Source: Deltaproteobacteria bacterium
GTDB lineage: Bacteria > Myxococcota_A > Polyangia > Polyangiales > Polyangiaceae
DNA length: 48,917 bases
Assembly (NCBI GenBank): GCA_016209145.1
Contig: JACQWT010000037.1
Coordinates: 1 to 48,917 of the forward strand
Direction of reading: 5' to 3'
The first letter of the stretch is position 1; each line of letters starts with the position of its first letter. The notes beneath the pieces are model-generated. The model saw nothing but the letters and a program-made list of their open reading frames with translations. It ran no database searches and was not told the DNA's origin. Shown in pieces: positions 1 to 8,452 of this stretch. Both the position numbers and the translations under genes were made by a program.

Positions 1-122
1 GCCCGGAGGCCCGGGCCGCAGCGTACTCCTGTACGCGAGGACCCGGGCCGAGGACGAAAGCCGCGATCGCGGCCGACTCGGCGAGCCGTCGTCGCTGGCA
101 CGGAAATGCCGTGAACGGGTAC
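1..122 (-). repeat. Dispersed MITE-like repeat, copy 1 (cut by window edge)
   Basis: This is the reverse complement of the left half of the complete element at 41578-41818. It runs from the window edge to the terminal motif GTGAACGGGTAC at 111-122. It contains the perfect hairpin GCGTAC-TCCT-GTACGC, the palindrome GCCGCGATCGCGGC and the conserved core GGCCGACTCGGCGAGCCGTC. The outer end is missing because the window starts inside the element. Confidence 0.8.
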
Positions 123-276
123 CCGGCTCGTCAGGCGGCCGCGGGCACGCGCGCGCCCTGAGCGAGCGGCCGCAGCGCACTCCTGTGCGTGAGGACCGCG
201 AGCGAGGACGAAAGCTGCGATCACGGCCGACTCGGCGAGTCGTCGTTGCTGGCGCGGAAATGCCGTGAACGGCTAC
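123..276 (-). repeat. Dispersed MITE-like repeat, copy 2 (one terminus missing)
   Basis: This second copy abuts copy 1 in the same orientation. It opens with CGGCTCGTCAGGCGGCCG, the subterminal block of the complete element, but lacks the roughly 25 terminal bases before it. It ends with GTGAACGGCTAC at 265-276. Its hairpin reads CGCAC-TCCT-GTGCG where copy 1 has CGTAC-TCCT-GTACG, so a T-A pair has become a C-G pair and pairing is kept. No gene is seen in 1-339. Confidence 0.78.
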
Positions 277-339
277 CGGGACGGCCGCGCGCCCGCAGGC
301 CAACGATGGCCCCAGGACCCCTGGTCGCCCGCGGCTCCG

Positions 340-3057
340 CTACGACGGCATTCGCACCAAGTAGATGTCCTCGGCCACGTCGTGGTCGAGCGCCAGCTCG
401 GTTCCCTCGAAGCGAATGCAGAACGCGGGCGAGCACTGGTGAACCTCCACCACGGTGCCGGGCGTCAGCCCGAAGCAGGTCAGCCGGTGCAGCCGCGCGT
501 GGTCCTTGGGCTTGATGTAAGTGATACGCCCGCGCTCGATGAGCGCCTGGCCGTTGAGCCCCAGCCGGCGCAAAATCCGGTCGAAGAGCACCGCCAGCCG
601 CGGCGAGTAGCCGGAGTCCTCGATCACGGCCTGCAGCAGGTAGAAGCAGAGCAGCACCGGCAGCACGATGCCGATGGCCAGAAACAGGCCGGCGGGCAGC
701 AGGCCGAAGCTCGGGTGCATGATGGCGTCGCGAACCAAGGTCCAGGGAATGGGCGCGACCAGGCGCTCGCACCAGGGGACGACGTAGCGGTCGAGAACCG
801 GGAGCGACAGCCGGTCGACCAAGAGCTGGGCGCCGAAGACGCCAACCCAGAAGTAGGCGGCCACGAGCACGCCCAGGGCGATCACGGCCCCCGGCAGAGG
901 GCGTTGACAGAGCATGCCGAAACGCGCCAGCAGGGCCGGCACGCGCGCGCTGTGGGTCAGCACCCGGTCGGCGAGGCGCGCCGCCTCGGTGTGGAACCCG
1001 TCCGCGATCAGCACGGCGAGCGGCGTGGAGAAATGGCTCTGGGCCTGTGCGACGACGGCGTCCACGGCAGCGAGCGCCTGTCCCCCCAAGTGCTCGCTCA
1101 CCCAGCTCTGCGCGGCGCTGTCGCCCGACAGCAGCAAGATGCCGAGGCCCCGGGACGCGACATGGGGATTGGCGAGCAGCCCGTCGAGCCGGGTCAGTGC
1201 GTGCTCCACGGGATCCGGCAGCCGCACCCGGCTCCCAGGCACGCCCGCGTCCAGGAGCAACTCGGCCAGCCGGCGCACCCCCCGGCCATCCGGGGCCACC
1301 GTCCGTCCCACTGGCACCCCGAGGGAGCGCGCCAGCTCGGCGTCGTCCACCTCTATGCCCAACGCTTCGGCCTCGTCGAGCATGTTGAGGGCAAGCACCA
1401 TCGGAAGGCCGAAGTCGGCGATCTGGAGGGCCAGCGCCAGCGAGCGGCGCAGGTTCTTGGTATCGGCCACCACGAACACCGCACCAAGCTGCCCCGAGAG
1501 CAGCAGATCGCGCAGCACCATCTCGTCCTCGCTGCCCGCCGCCAGCGTTGCCGAGCCCGGCGTGTCGTACAGGTGGGTCACGAGCGGAACGTTGCACCGG
1601 CCTGGCGCATCCCCGTCGCCCCAGGGGGGCTTTCCCGACCGCTCCAGCGACGGGCACTGCCCCTCGGTCTCGGGGCTGCCGATGCAAGGGCTGGCCCGCA
1701 CGCGCCTCCCGCCGGAGGCCGCCAGGCCGCAGCCGCGGCAACGAGCGCCAAGCGCGCGCGGGGCAGCGCCGGGGCCGACGGCCAGCACGCCTCGAACCAC
1801 CGTCGAGCTGGCGCGCGGGATCGCCCGCGACATGGTGCAGGGCGAGAGCGCCTTCGCGGCGGCGCTCAAGCGTTGGAAGGGCCGCGAGGAGCGGGCGATC
1901 CGGGACCGGGTCGCCGGGGAGCGCGTCGTCGCCACGTGACCGTCACACCGTCCAGTTCGGCCTCCGAATCCGCGCCGGCGCTCGCCGAGCGCGTGCCCCT
2001 GCTGCGCAGCAACACCCTGCAGATCCGGCACCGCCGGCGCGGCAACCTGCCCGATCGGTCCGGGCGCGCTCGCGCCGCGCGGCGCCTCGCCCGCCGGCTG
2101 ACTGGGGGCACGAACGCGTACCGGCTGGGGCTGCCCGCCCCGCCGGCTCGCGAACGCCGTGATCCGCTCGCGCAGGCCCTCTTGCAGCTCGGCGTGCTGC
2201 TCCTGCATGAGACTGCCGAGCCGCTGCTCGCCGATGCCGGACGGCGGCCTGCGGGCGCGCTTCTCGACCACCCGGCCGTCGAGGATGGCGACCGACACGA
2301 TCCGATCCATGGGTGCCCGCTCGTACTCGGTCTGAAGTTGAAAGAGCCGCCCGCCGGCCTCCACCGCGGACAGACAGCCCATGGGAACGACCGCCAACGC
2401 GGCCGGTGGCGGCGCGGTGGAGAGCCTTCGCACGCCGTCTATGGCTTCGAAGCTGATCGGCCTGGACTCGATGACGAATGTGCCGCAGTCGGCATCCATC
2501 AGCTCGCTGACCCGGTCGGCGCCCCCGTCGTCCAGGCACATCTGGCCGCCCTGGAAGCGCACCTCCGCGGCTCCCCGCGGGGTGGAGAACCGCGCCTGGC
2601 CCGTCAGGCCGGAATGCTCGCAGAAGCGCAGCACGTCCAGCGGCGCCAGCCGCCTCAGGTCGCCCCGGAACCACGCCCGGAGCCCGCGCCGGCCCCGTCG
2701 CAGCAGCGCGTCGATCCGCACCACCAGCAGCGCCGGCTCGACTGGCAGCGGCAGCACCTCGTCCACTCCGGCCGCGAGCGCGGCAGCGATCTGGTCGGAC
2801 TGCGGTCCGTCGGCCAGCAACGCCATCGGTGTCTGGCGGTTGGGGAACCGCTCCAGGTAGGCCGCACGGAAGGCGAGCCCAGTCGTGCCAGACAGGGCCA
2901 GCTCGGCGACAACGAGCTCCGGCTCCTGCTCGGCCGCATGACCCAGCGCGCTCTCCGGGTCCTGGAAACCGACCACCCGATGCCCGCACGACTCGAGCGG
3001 CGCGCCCACGGCGTGGATGTGCCCGGCGTCGGCGCTCAAAAACAGAATCACAGCCAC
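340..3057 (-). CDS. Receiver-PATAN protein read in frame into a degenerate FeoB G domain, partial FeoB membrane domain and FeoA domain
   Basis: One uninterrupted frame of about 905 aa. Residues 1-120 look like a response-regulator receiver (hydrophobic strands ILFLSADAG, ELVVAELALSG). Residues about 125-205 resemble a PATAN/DUF4388 domain (LAPLDVLRFCEHSGLTGQ). A low-complexity stretch follows, then FeoB features: DTPG (G3), NMLDEA (G4), a first set of membrane helices and EDSGY. The place expected for the P-loop reads GSPETEGQC, without the GK[ST] residues. The protein leaves FeoB just before the usual GCNVP gate motif and ends in a FeoA-like SH3 domain (CFGLTPGTVVEVHQ). GTG at 3057 lies 4 bases after the previous stop. 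Canonical FeoB has a second gate half that is absent here. It may be a real fusion, or two genes joined by rearrangement; iron transport is doubtful. Confidence 0.6.
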   Translation of the reverse strand: MAVILFLSADAGHIHAVGAPLESCGHRVVGFQDPESALGHAAEQEPELVVAELALSGTTGLAFRAAYLERFPNRQTPMALLADGPQSDQIAAALAAGVDEVLPLPVEPALLVVRIDALLRRGRRGLRAWFRGDLRRLAPLDVLRFCEHSGLTGQARFSTPRGAAEVRFQGGQMCLDDGGADRVSELMDADCGTFVIESRPISFEAIDGVRRLSTAPPPAALAVVPMGCLSAVEAGGRLFQLQTEYERAPMDRIVSVAILDGRVVEKRARRPPSGIGEQRLGSLMQEQHAELQEGLRERITAFASRRGGQPQPVRVRAPSQPAGEAPRGASAPGPIGQVAAPAVPDLQGVAAQQGHALGERRRGFGGRTGRCDGHVATTRSPATRSRIARSSRPFQRLSAAAKALSPCTMSRAIPRASSTVVRGVLAVGPGAAPRALGARCRGCGLAASGGRRVRASPCIGSPETEGQCPSLERSGKPPWGDGDAPGRCNVPLVTHLYDTPGSATLAAGSEDEMVLRDLLLSGQLGAVFVVADTKNLRRSLALALQIADFGLPMVLALNMLDEAEALGIEVDDAELARSLGVPVGRTVAPDGRGVRRLAELLLDAGVPGSRVRLPDPVEHALTRLDGLLANPHVASRGLGILLLSGDSAAQSWVSEHLGGQALAAVDAVVAQAQSHFSTPLAVLIADGFHTEAARLADRVLTHSARVPALLARFGMLCQRPLPGAVIALGVLVAAYFWVGVFGAQLLVDRLSLPVLDRYVVPWCERLVAPIPWTLVRDAIMHPSFGLLPAGLFLAIGIVLPVLLCFYLLQAVIEDSGYSPRLAVLFDRILRRLGLNGQALIERGRITYIKPKDHARLHRLTCFGLTPGTVVEVHQCSPAFCIRFEGTELALDHDVAEDIYLVRMPS
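1796..1939 (+). other. Coding-like fragment antisense to the FeoB fusion ORF
   Basis: The plus frame ending at the TGA at 1937-1939 reads as a charged helical tail (ELARGIARDMVQGESAF, then ALKRWKGREERAIRDRV). Counting codon positions by eye over 47 codons gives about 77, 55 and 98 percent GC at positions 1, 2 and 3, the usual pattern of a real gene in GC-rich DNA; the opposite frame has the first two values swapped. No convincing start is seen upstream, where the frame is Pro/Ala-rich. It may be a remnant of an unidentified gene. Confidence 0.3.
2085..2121 (+). repeat. Possible decayed terminus of the dispersed repeat
   Basis: The stretch ending GGGGGCACGAACGCGTAC resembles the right end of the complete element (GGGGGCGTGAACGCATAC), with about 24 of 29 bases equal. 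It lies inside the fusion ORF, at the point where recognisable receiver-PATAN sequence stops. The rest of an element is not recognisable beside it, so this could be chance. Confidence 0.3.
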
Positions 3058-3061
3058 GATA

Positions 3062-3550
3062 CTACGTTCCGAACAGCTCCTCCACGTCGTCGTCGGTGAG
3101 ACCGCCGAGGAAGGAGCTGTGCCGAGGTCCGCCGGACTGCTGCCGGCGGACGGCCGATGCAAAGACCTCCTCCAGCATCCCGCGTGCCTTGCTCGTCCAC
3201 AGCCGCACCAGCCCCACGCTGGACTTGGAATCGAACACGACCACCAGGATCATCCCGTCGCCCACCGGTACGACGTGGACATGGGTGTCCTTGCCGTCGT
3301 GGAATTGGACCCTCAGGTCATCCTTCTTGAGCAGCTCGGCCATGCGGGCGGCAGCCGCGACGTTGCCGGCGGTCAGCGAGCCGAACGATGTCGTATCCAG
3401 ACCGTCGACCTTGCCGCTGCTGGCGATGAGCTGGCCGGCGGTGTCAAGCAGCAGGACCAGCTCGACGCTGGCCTTGTCGGTCAGCGGGGCGAGCGCCCCC
3501 TGGATGCGGTCCAGCTCCGCTTCCTGCAACACGAGCTCAGTGGTGGTCAT
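3062..3550 (-). CDS. Roadblock/LC7-domain protein (MglB-like)
   Basis: A 162-aa protein of the Roadblock/LC7 class, which in bacteria usually binds small Ras-like GTPases (MglB acts on MglA) or works as a signalling scaffold. The pattern is typical: a first helix (LDRIQGALAPLTDK), a strand VELVLLLDTAGQLIASSG, a long helix (TAGNVAAAARMAELL), then VHVVPVGDGMILVVVFDS. A C-terminal tail of about 40 aa ends in an acidic segment (GLTDDDVEELFG). The ATG at 3550 is chosen because upstream residues do not look like the family. No MglA-type GTPase is in the window. The next ORF starts 4 bases after the stop, so the two are probably co-transcribed. Confidence 0.85.
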   Translation of the reverse strand: MTTTELVLQEAELDRIQGALAPLTDKASVELVLLLDTAGQLIASSGKVDGLDTTSFGSLTAGNVAAAARMAELLKKDDLRVQFHDGKDTHVHVVPVGDGMILVVVFDSKSSVGLVRLWTSKARGMLEEVFASAVRRQQSGGPRHSSFLGGLTDDDVEELFGT

Positions 3551-3603
3551 CGTGCGGGGAGCCCGAACAGGGCAGACCAAATCCTACACTGCCTGCCCGC
3601 CGG

Positions 3604-5385
3604 CTACCAGAGCCAGGACGCACCCCGAATTCCGGCGGTTCTTCCCTTATGGCGCGCGGCAGCCAGGGCGAGGGCCACCAGCAGCCACAGGCCGCGCAGA
3701 GCGCCGTGCGGCCCGACCCGGCAGCCACAGCCGCCGGCCGGGCCTCCTGGCAGGGGCGAGCCGGCCGGGGCCTCGGCCGAGCCGGCCCCGATGCGCACGT
3801 CGAGCACGACCTCGGGGGCCGGGCAGCGCAGCGGGGCGCCGTCCGGATCGGTCAAGCGGAAGCGCTCCCGCACGTTCTCACCGCCCCGGGCGGGCGCCCT
3901 GACCCGCCAGACGAAGCTCGCCGTCTCCCCGGGCGCCACGTCCCGGTCGAGCACCGCGGCGACGTCCCACGCGGGCCAGCTCTCCGGGTCGTAGAGCCGG
4001 CTTGTCTTCAGATCCCGCGCGCTCATCGCCGCCAGCCAGATCTCGCCGCGCCGCCACGTCTCGCTCCCGGCGTTGGTGAACAGCGCCCAGATCTCGCCGA
4101 CCGCGCCGGCCGCGAGCAGCGCCGGATACGAGGCGTCGGCCAGGCGCGCGGCAAAGAGCGGCTGCGGCGAGCCCATCACCGCCGGCTCTCCGTCGTCCAC
4201 CTCGCCGCTGCAGTCGTTGTCGACGGCGTCGCACTGCTCGGCCGCGGGCTCGTAGTCCGACGCGCAGCTCAGGCAGCCTTGCAGGCAGCGGATGCGTCCG
4301 ACCGCGCACGGGCCGGGCTCGCCGGTTTCGCAGGGCCCGTCGCCGCCCTGCGGATCTGGGCCCTGGCACCCGCCCCACTCGCCCCAGGCGCACTGGTTGG
4401 AGCAGATCCGGCTCTTCTTGCCGCAGTCGCAGCAGTCCTCGGCCTGCGTCTCGCCGGGGCCGCACGGCCCCTGCCCCGCACAGCTCGACCAGGCGCCCCA
4501 GTGGCAGTTGGCTCCGCACGAGCGCGTATGCGTGCCGCAGTTGCCGCATGCTCCAGTCTCGACCTCTCCCGGGCTGCACGGCCCCTGCCCCGAACAGCTC
4601 GACCAGGCGCCCCACTCGCAGCCAGAGCTGCATTTTCGCGTGCGCGTGCCGCAATCGCCGCAGGGATCGGTATCGGCCGCGCCCGGGCCGCACGACCCCT
4701 GCCCCGAGCAGCTCGACCAGGCGCCCCACTGGCAGTCCGAGCCGCACGCGCGCTTGTGCGTGCCGCAGTTGCCGCACTCCTCCTTGGCGGTCTGCCCCGG
4801 CGCGCACGCGCAGCTCCCCGTGAGGTTGCTGCGGCGGGCGGCGCTGTAGTCGTTCGAGCAGGTGCGCACGTTGTGCACGATTCCATAGGAGCAGCCGCGC
4901 GCCTCGTAGGTCCACATCTGGCCCCAGGGGTTGCCGCTCTCGAAGATGAGCACGTGGTGGGTGCTCGCGAACGCGTCGCCCTTCTCGGCCGAGGAACGCG
5001 AGATGACCTTCCAGGAGGAGGTGCTGCTCCGGTAGCTGTTCGCCACGTAGGGACCGTGGCCACAGGTCGTGACCGCAATCGCGTCCGGCACCTGCCAGAC
5101 CTTGGTGACGAAGCCCGAGCAGTCCGCACCGTACTTGCCCGAATGGCTGCAGTTGGGGCAGCTCCCCGAGCACGAGCCGGCCCCGCAGGAGAGCTTGGGC
5201 GAGCAGCCGTTCGCACACCAGCAGGCCCCGCCCCAGTAGTAGGAGAAGCCCACGCCCGACTTGGCGCGGCAGATGATATCGTCGCGGCTCATCGGCGGCG
5301 GGGCGGCCGCGACGCGCGCCGGCCCGAGCACGAGCGCCGCGAGCAGCGCGAACGCCAGCCGGACCGCCAGAGACGGGCGCCGCAT
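3604..5385 (-). CDS. Exported NlpC/P60-like cysteine peptidase with Cys-rich repeats and MYXO-CTERM tail
   Basis: A 593-aa exported protein. A signal peptide (LAFALLAALVLGPARVAAA) leads to an NlpC/P60-like or amidase-like domain with a likely catalytic Cys at about 89 in YGADCSGF and His at 143/144 in HHVLIFES. Next come four Cys-rich units built on CGxCGTxxRxC...WGAWSSC, a MopE-like segment (CDAVDNDCSGEVDDG), a beta-sandwich-like region (IWALFTNAGSETW), and a C-terminus with GCGC, a hydrophobic helix and Arg/Lys residues, as in MYXO-CTERM sorting signals. The ATG overlaps the upstream stop (ATGA), indicating translational coupling. It probably cuts peptidoglycan or a related peptide at the surface; the substrate is unknown. 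Confidence 0.75.
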   Translation of the reverse strand: MRRPSLAVRLAFALLAALVLGPARVAAAPPPMSRDDIICRAKSGVGFSYYWGGACWCANGCSPKLSCGAGSCSGSCPNCSHSGKYGADCSGFVTKVWQVPDAIAVTTCGHGPYVANSYRSSTSSWKVISRSSAEKGDAFASTHHVLIFESGNPWGQMWTYEARGCSYGIVHNVRTCSNDYSAARRSNLTGSCACAPGQTAKEECGNCGTHKRACGSDCQWGAWSSCSGQGSCGPGAADTDPCGDCGTRTRKCSSGCEWGAWSSCSGQGPCSPGEVETGACGNCGTHTRSCGANCHWGAWSSCAGQGPCGPGETQAEDCCDCGKKSRICSNQCAWGEWGGCQGPDPQGGDGPCETGEPGPCAVGRIRCLQGCLSCASDYEPAAEQCDAVDNDCSGEVDDGEPAVMGSPQPLFAARLADASYPALLAAGAVGEIWALFTNAGSETWRRGEIWLAAMSARDLKTSRLYDPESWPAWDVAAVLDRDVAPGETASFVWRVRAPARGGENVRERFRLTDPDGAPLRCPAPEVVLDVRIGAGSAEAPAGSPLPGGPAGGCGCRVGPHGALRGLWLLVALALAAARHKGRTAGIRGASWLW

Positions 5386-6380
5386 CACCAGCTCCACCGC
5401 AGGATCCTCACGCCTTCGTCGGTGAAGGCCATCTGGTAGACCGTGCCGTCGGGCAGCACGCGCACCTCGCGGAACTGCTCCCAGATGCGAATGGTGTAGG
5501 GCGAGCGGTAGGTGGCCACGAGGTCGAGCGCGCCGTCGTAGCGCAGCCCCAGCACCTCCTCGGTCGCGACCTGCGCCCCAAGCGCGGGGTCAGAGGCGAG
5601 CAGGTGGAAAAGCGCGTGCACGTCGCCGCGGCTATCCGCCTGCACCCAGATGATCCGATCGACGCGCTGCGGCGCGGGCACGGCCACGCGCTTGAGCACG
5701 AGGCCGCTCGTCGCGTCCTCCAGCCACAGGGTGGCTCCCGCGCGGCCATCGAGGGCCGCCAGCAGGCGCTTGTCCGACCCGAGCGCCCGGCCCCGCACCA
5801 CGGCGCGCGCTGTGGGCACGAGCTGGGCGTCGAGCAGCCGCACCCGGTCGGTGTTGTTGTGCTCGAGCCAGATCCCGTCGGGCTCGGCGAGCATGGCCGT
5901 CACCGCCCCGCCCTCCGGGATCCCGGCGCCCACGATGCCCACCTCGCGCAGGACCGCGCCCGACGGGGCCATCACCAACAGCGAAGCGCGCGCCAGCCGG
6001 TCGAGCAGCACGACCGTGCCGTCCTCGCGCACCTCCAGCTCCTGGAAGGTGTCGGCCGGGATGGGCGTCTCGCCCACCAAGAAACCCGGGCCGCGCAAGC
6101 GCGCCAGGCGCAGGTTGACCTGATCGAGCACCACCACGTCACCGTCCGGCAGCAGCGCGAAGCTCATCGGCCCCTCGGGGGCCGCCTCGGACGCGTCCTT
6201 GCGCCCGAGGGCGGCACCGATCGCGCCCCAGGGCACGCCGAGCACGAGGTGGGGACCGCTGGCGCGCTTCGCCGCCGCCGGCGGCCGCGCCGCGCTGCCG
6301 CGCGTCCAGGCGAGCGCGCCGGCGGCGAGGGCGGCCAGGCAGAGCGAGGCGGCCAGCAATACACGCTTGTTGGGGCTCAC
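5385..6380 (-). CDS. Exported protein, probably beta-propeller-like
   Basis: A 331-aa protein with a signal sequence or N-terminal anchor (KRVLLAASLCLAALAAGALAW) and then repeated short strands such as FALLPDGDVVVLDQVNLRLARL and VREDGTVVLLDRLARASLLV. The pattern resembles NHL or WD-type propellers, though no single family is clear. The GTG start overlaps the previous stop (GTGA) and its own stop overlaps the next start (ATGA). It therefore sits tightly between an FG-GAP lipoprotein and a cysteine peptidase, which suggests a partner or sensor for one of them. No catalytic residues are evident. Confidence 0.65.
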   Translation of the reverse strand: MSPNKRVLLAASLCLAALAAGALAWTRGSAARPPAAAKRASGPHLVLGVPWGAIGAALGRKDASEAAPEGPMSFALLPDGDVVVLDQVNLRLARLRGPGFLVGETPIPADTFQELEVREDGTVVLLDRLARASLLVMAPSGAVLREVGIVGAGIPEGGAVTAMLAEPDGIWLEHNNTDRVRLLDAQLVPTARAVVRGRALGSDKRLLAALDGRAGATLWLEDATSGLVLKRVAVPAPQRVDRIIWVQADSRGDVHALFHLLASDPALGAQVATEEVLGLRYDGALDLVATYRSPYTIRIWEQFREVRVLPDGTVYQMAFTDEGVRILRWSW

Positions 6381-8452
6381 TCGCTCTCCTTTCCGGGCGG
6401 CTCCACCGACAGGTACAGCCGCGACCGCTCTCCCTTCTGGTTGAGCACGAACAGATCTTGATCGCCGTCGCCGTCGGCGTCGAGCGGCAAGAGCCGCAGC
6501 GTGGCGCTCGCGTGCAGGGGCATGGCCGGGGTGGCGTCGATGAATCCGGAGGCCCCCCGGCCGAGGTAGATCCGGCTGACGGCTCCGCCGTTGGCGATGA
6601 GCAGATCGGCCCGGCCATCCATGTCCAGGTCGCGCTCGTCCGCGTGCCGGCCGGCGGCGCGGTCGACGGGCAGAGATGCGAGCGTGTCGTCGAAGAAGTG
6701 GGCGGCGCCGTCGTTCACGAGCAGCCGATCCTGGCCGTCGGCCCCCACGGCGAACAGGTCGAAGTCGCGGTCGCCGTCGTGATCGATCGCTGCCACGTAC
6801 GAGATCCGTTCCAGCACGGCCGCGAGCGCGTCCGAGCCGGCCTCGCCGAGCCGGGCGGCGCCGCTCCCGGCGCCCGTGTGGTTGAGCAGCAGCCGCAGCA
6901 CCACGGCCGCCCCGGGGTCGGCGCTAGCCAGCACCGCGTCCGGCCGACCGTCGCCGTCCAGATCGGCCGCCGCGACGCAGGAGAGCTGCTCGGGCCACGC
7001 CAGCGCGAAGTCGACGCGCTCGAAGTCCTCGATCGGCACCGGACCCAGCTCCGGCGCGTCGAACCGGACGTCGTCGACCAGCAGGAGGCCCTTCGTGCCG
7101 CCGGCGACCGCGCCGACGAGCAAGGCGACCGACTGGATCGGCAGATCCACCACGCCGTCGCCTCCTGCGCTCGGCGTCCATGAGGGAAGATCCTCGACGC
7201 GCAGGTGCTGCCAGCTTCCGGAGCCCGCCAGGCCGGCCTCGGCCACGAACTGCTCGCCCTTGCCATCGGTGAAGCGGATCTTGAGCGTGGCCCCCTGGAA
7301 GTCGCCGAGCACCTCGAGCTCGATCGCATCCGGCAGCACGCCGAACGGCGGGGCCGGGTGCACGAAGCCCACCGTGCCGCCCCCGCCGGAGAAGTCGAAG
7401 GCCGCCTGGCCGGCGCCGGAGCCCGAGGCCGCCTTCTTCTGCGTGATGGTGTAGGTCCCGGAGACGCCGGGGGAAGACTCCACCTCGCCGACCGGAAGTC
7501 CCTCGGCGTCGGCCGGCTTCTCCAGCTCCGCCACCGGCGTGAAAGCCACCTCGCCCTCGCCCGGCGCGCGCCGCAGGACGCGCACGTAGCTCTTGCCCGC
7601 GGCGAGCGGACCGCTTCCCCCGAGGAGCAGATCGCGGCGGCCGTCGCCGTCGAGGTCGGCGAGCGCCGCGGCGCGGCACCCGGCGCCATCCGGCACGGCA
7701 CCGAGCGCCGCCTCGAACGCGCCGGCGCCGTCGTTGAGGTAGACGAGGCTGTCTCCTGCGCCGTTGCACAGGAACACGTCGGGATCCCCATCCGCGTCGA
7801 AGTCCTCCACCAGCAGGGCCCGCGTGTCGTGCACCCACGTGGCGCTTGCCGGCGGCGCCCCCGCGTCGCCCGACGCCGGGCCGCCGTCGAGGAAGCCGCC
7901 GTGGCCCGTGTTGCGCAGAAGTCGGGCCCTCTCGCCGCGGGCGCTGACCAGGATGTCGGCGTGGCCGTCGCCGTCGAAGTCGGCCGCGGCCGCGTCGGTA
8001 GCGTCGAGCTCGGTGAGATCGGGCAAGAAGTGCGAGGCCGCCTCGACGAAGTGCAGCACGAGCGGCGCGAAGGCGAACAGGCCCGGCACGCTCGCGCTCT
8101 CGCCATCCGGATTGCCCACCGCGAGATCGACCGGGCCGGCCAGGTGCTGCGGCGTCGTCACCTCGAGCTCCTCCGCCGAGCGCCGCCGCACCGCCGGCGC
8201 CGCCGTGCCGCCAAACAGCACGGCGGCCCCATCGGCGAAGCCTTTGCCGCTCACGAGCACCGTCTCGCCGCCACGCGCCGAGCCCGTGCGGGGAGAAGCC
8301 GAAGAGACGCCTAGCTCGTCGGCCCCGCATCCCAGCGGAAGCATGCAGGCGAGGGCGGCGCTTGCCGCCCGGCCGCGCGTCGATTCCGCGCTTGCGCGGA
8401 ACGCCGCGCTCGCGCACGGCCTAACCCTCCTGGCAGGCGTCGCCCGTTCCAT
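6377..8452 (-). CDS. FG-GAP/VCBS repeat lipoprotein with IPT/TIG domain
   Basis: A protein of up to 691 aa. Its N-terminal part has LPLGC as a candidate lipobox, the same motif as in the paralogue upstream. An IPT/TIG-like domain follows (SPRTGSARGGETVLVSGKGF), then several FG-GAP/VCBS calcium-binding units (DFDGDGHADILV, DFDADGDPDVFL, DLDGDGRRDLLL, DLDGDGRPDAVL, DMDGRADLLI, DADGDGDQDLFV). A non-repeat domain of about 160 aa in the middle (VSGTYTITQKK to LLVDDVRF) looks like a carbohydrate-binding sandwich. The start at 8452 overlaps the upstream gene by 32 bp; an ATG at 8344 sits right at the lipobox and would leave no signal peptide. Probably a surface adhesin or recognition protein. Confidence 0.75.
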   Translation of the reverse strand: MERATPARRVRPCASAAFRASAESTRGRAASAALACMLPLGCGADELGVSSASPRTGSARGGETVLVSGKGFADGAAVLFGGTAAPAVRRRSAEELEVTTPQHLAGPVDLAVGNPDGESASVPGLFAFAPLVLHFVEAASHFLPDLTELDATDAAAADFDGDGHADILVSARGERARLLRNTGHGGFLDGGPASGDAGAPPASATWVHDTRALLVEDFDADGDPDVFLCNGAGDSLVYLNDGAGAFEAALGAVPDGAGCRAAALADLDGDGRRDLLLGGSGPLAAGKSYVRVLRRAPGEGEVAFTPVAELEKPADAEGLPVGEVESSPGVSGTYTITQKKAASGSGAGQAAFDFSGGGGTVGFVHPAPPFGVLPDAIELEVLGDFQGATLKIRFTDGKGEQFVAEAGLAGSGSWQHLRVEDLPSWTPSAGGDGVVDLPIQSVALLVGAVAGGTKGLLLVDDVRFDAPELGPVPIEDFERVDFALAWPEQLSCVAAADLDGDGRPDAVLASADPGAAVVLRLLLNHTGAGSGAARLGEAGSDALAAVLERISYVAAIDHDGDRDFDLFAVGADGQDRLLVNDGAAHFFDDTLASLPVDRAAGRHADERDLDMDGRADLLIANGGAVSRIYLGRGASGFIDATPAMPLHASATLRLLPLDADGDGDQDLFVLNQKGERSRLYLSVEPPGKESE

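Noticed and set aside
1590..1760. A frameshift hiding a normal FeoB P-loop
   Set aside because: All three minus frames were read; none gives GxPxxGK[ST]. The current frame keeps the right spacing to DTPG, so degeneration or replacement is more likely.
265..3099. A 944-codon open frame on the plus strand
   Set aside because: It is antisense to recognisable receiver, PATAN, FeoB and FeoA sequence. Its composition (Gln/His/Arg-rich) is that of a reverse frame in GC-rich DNA.
4400..4760. Near-identical repeated DNA blocks
   Set aside because: These encode the WGAWSSC Cys-rich protein units and need no separate repeat feature.
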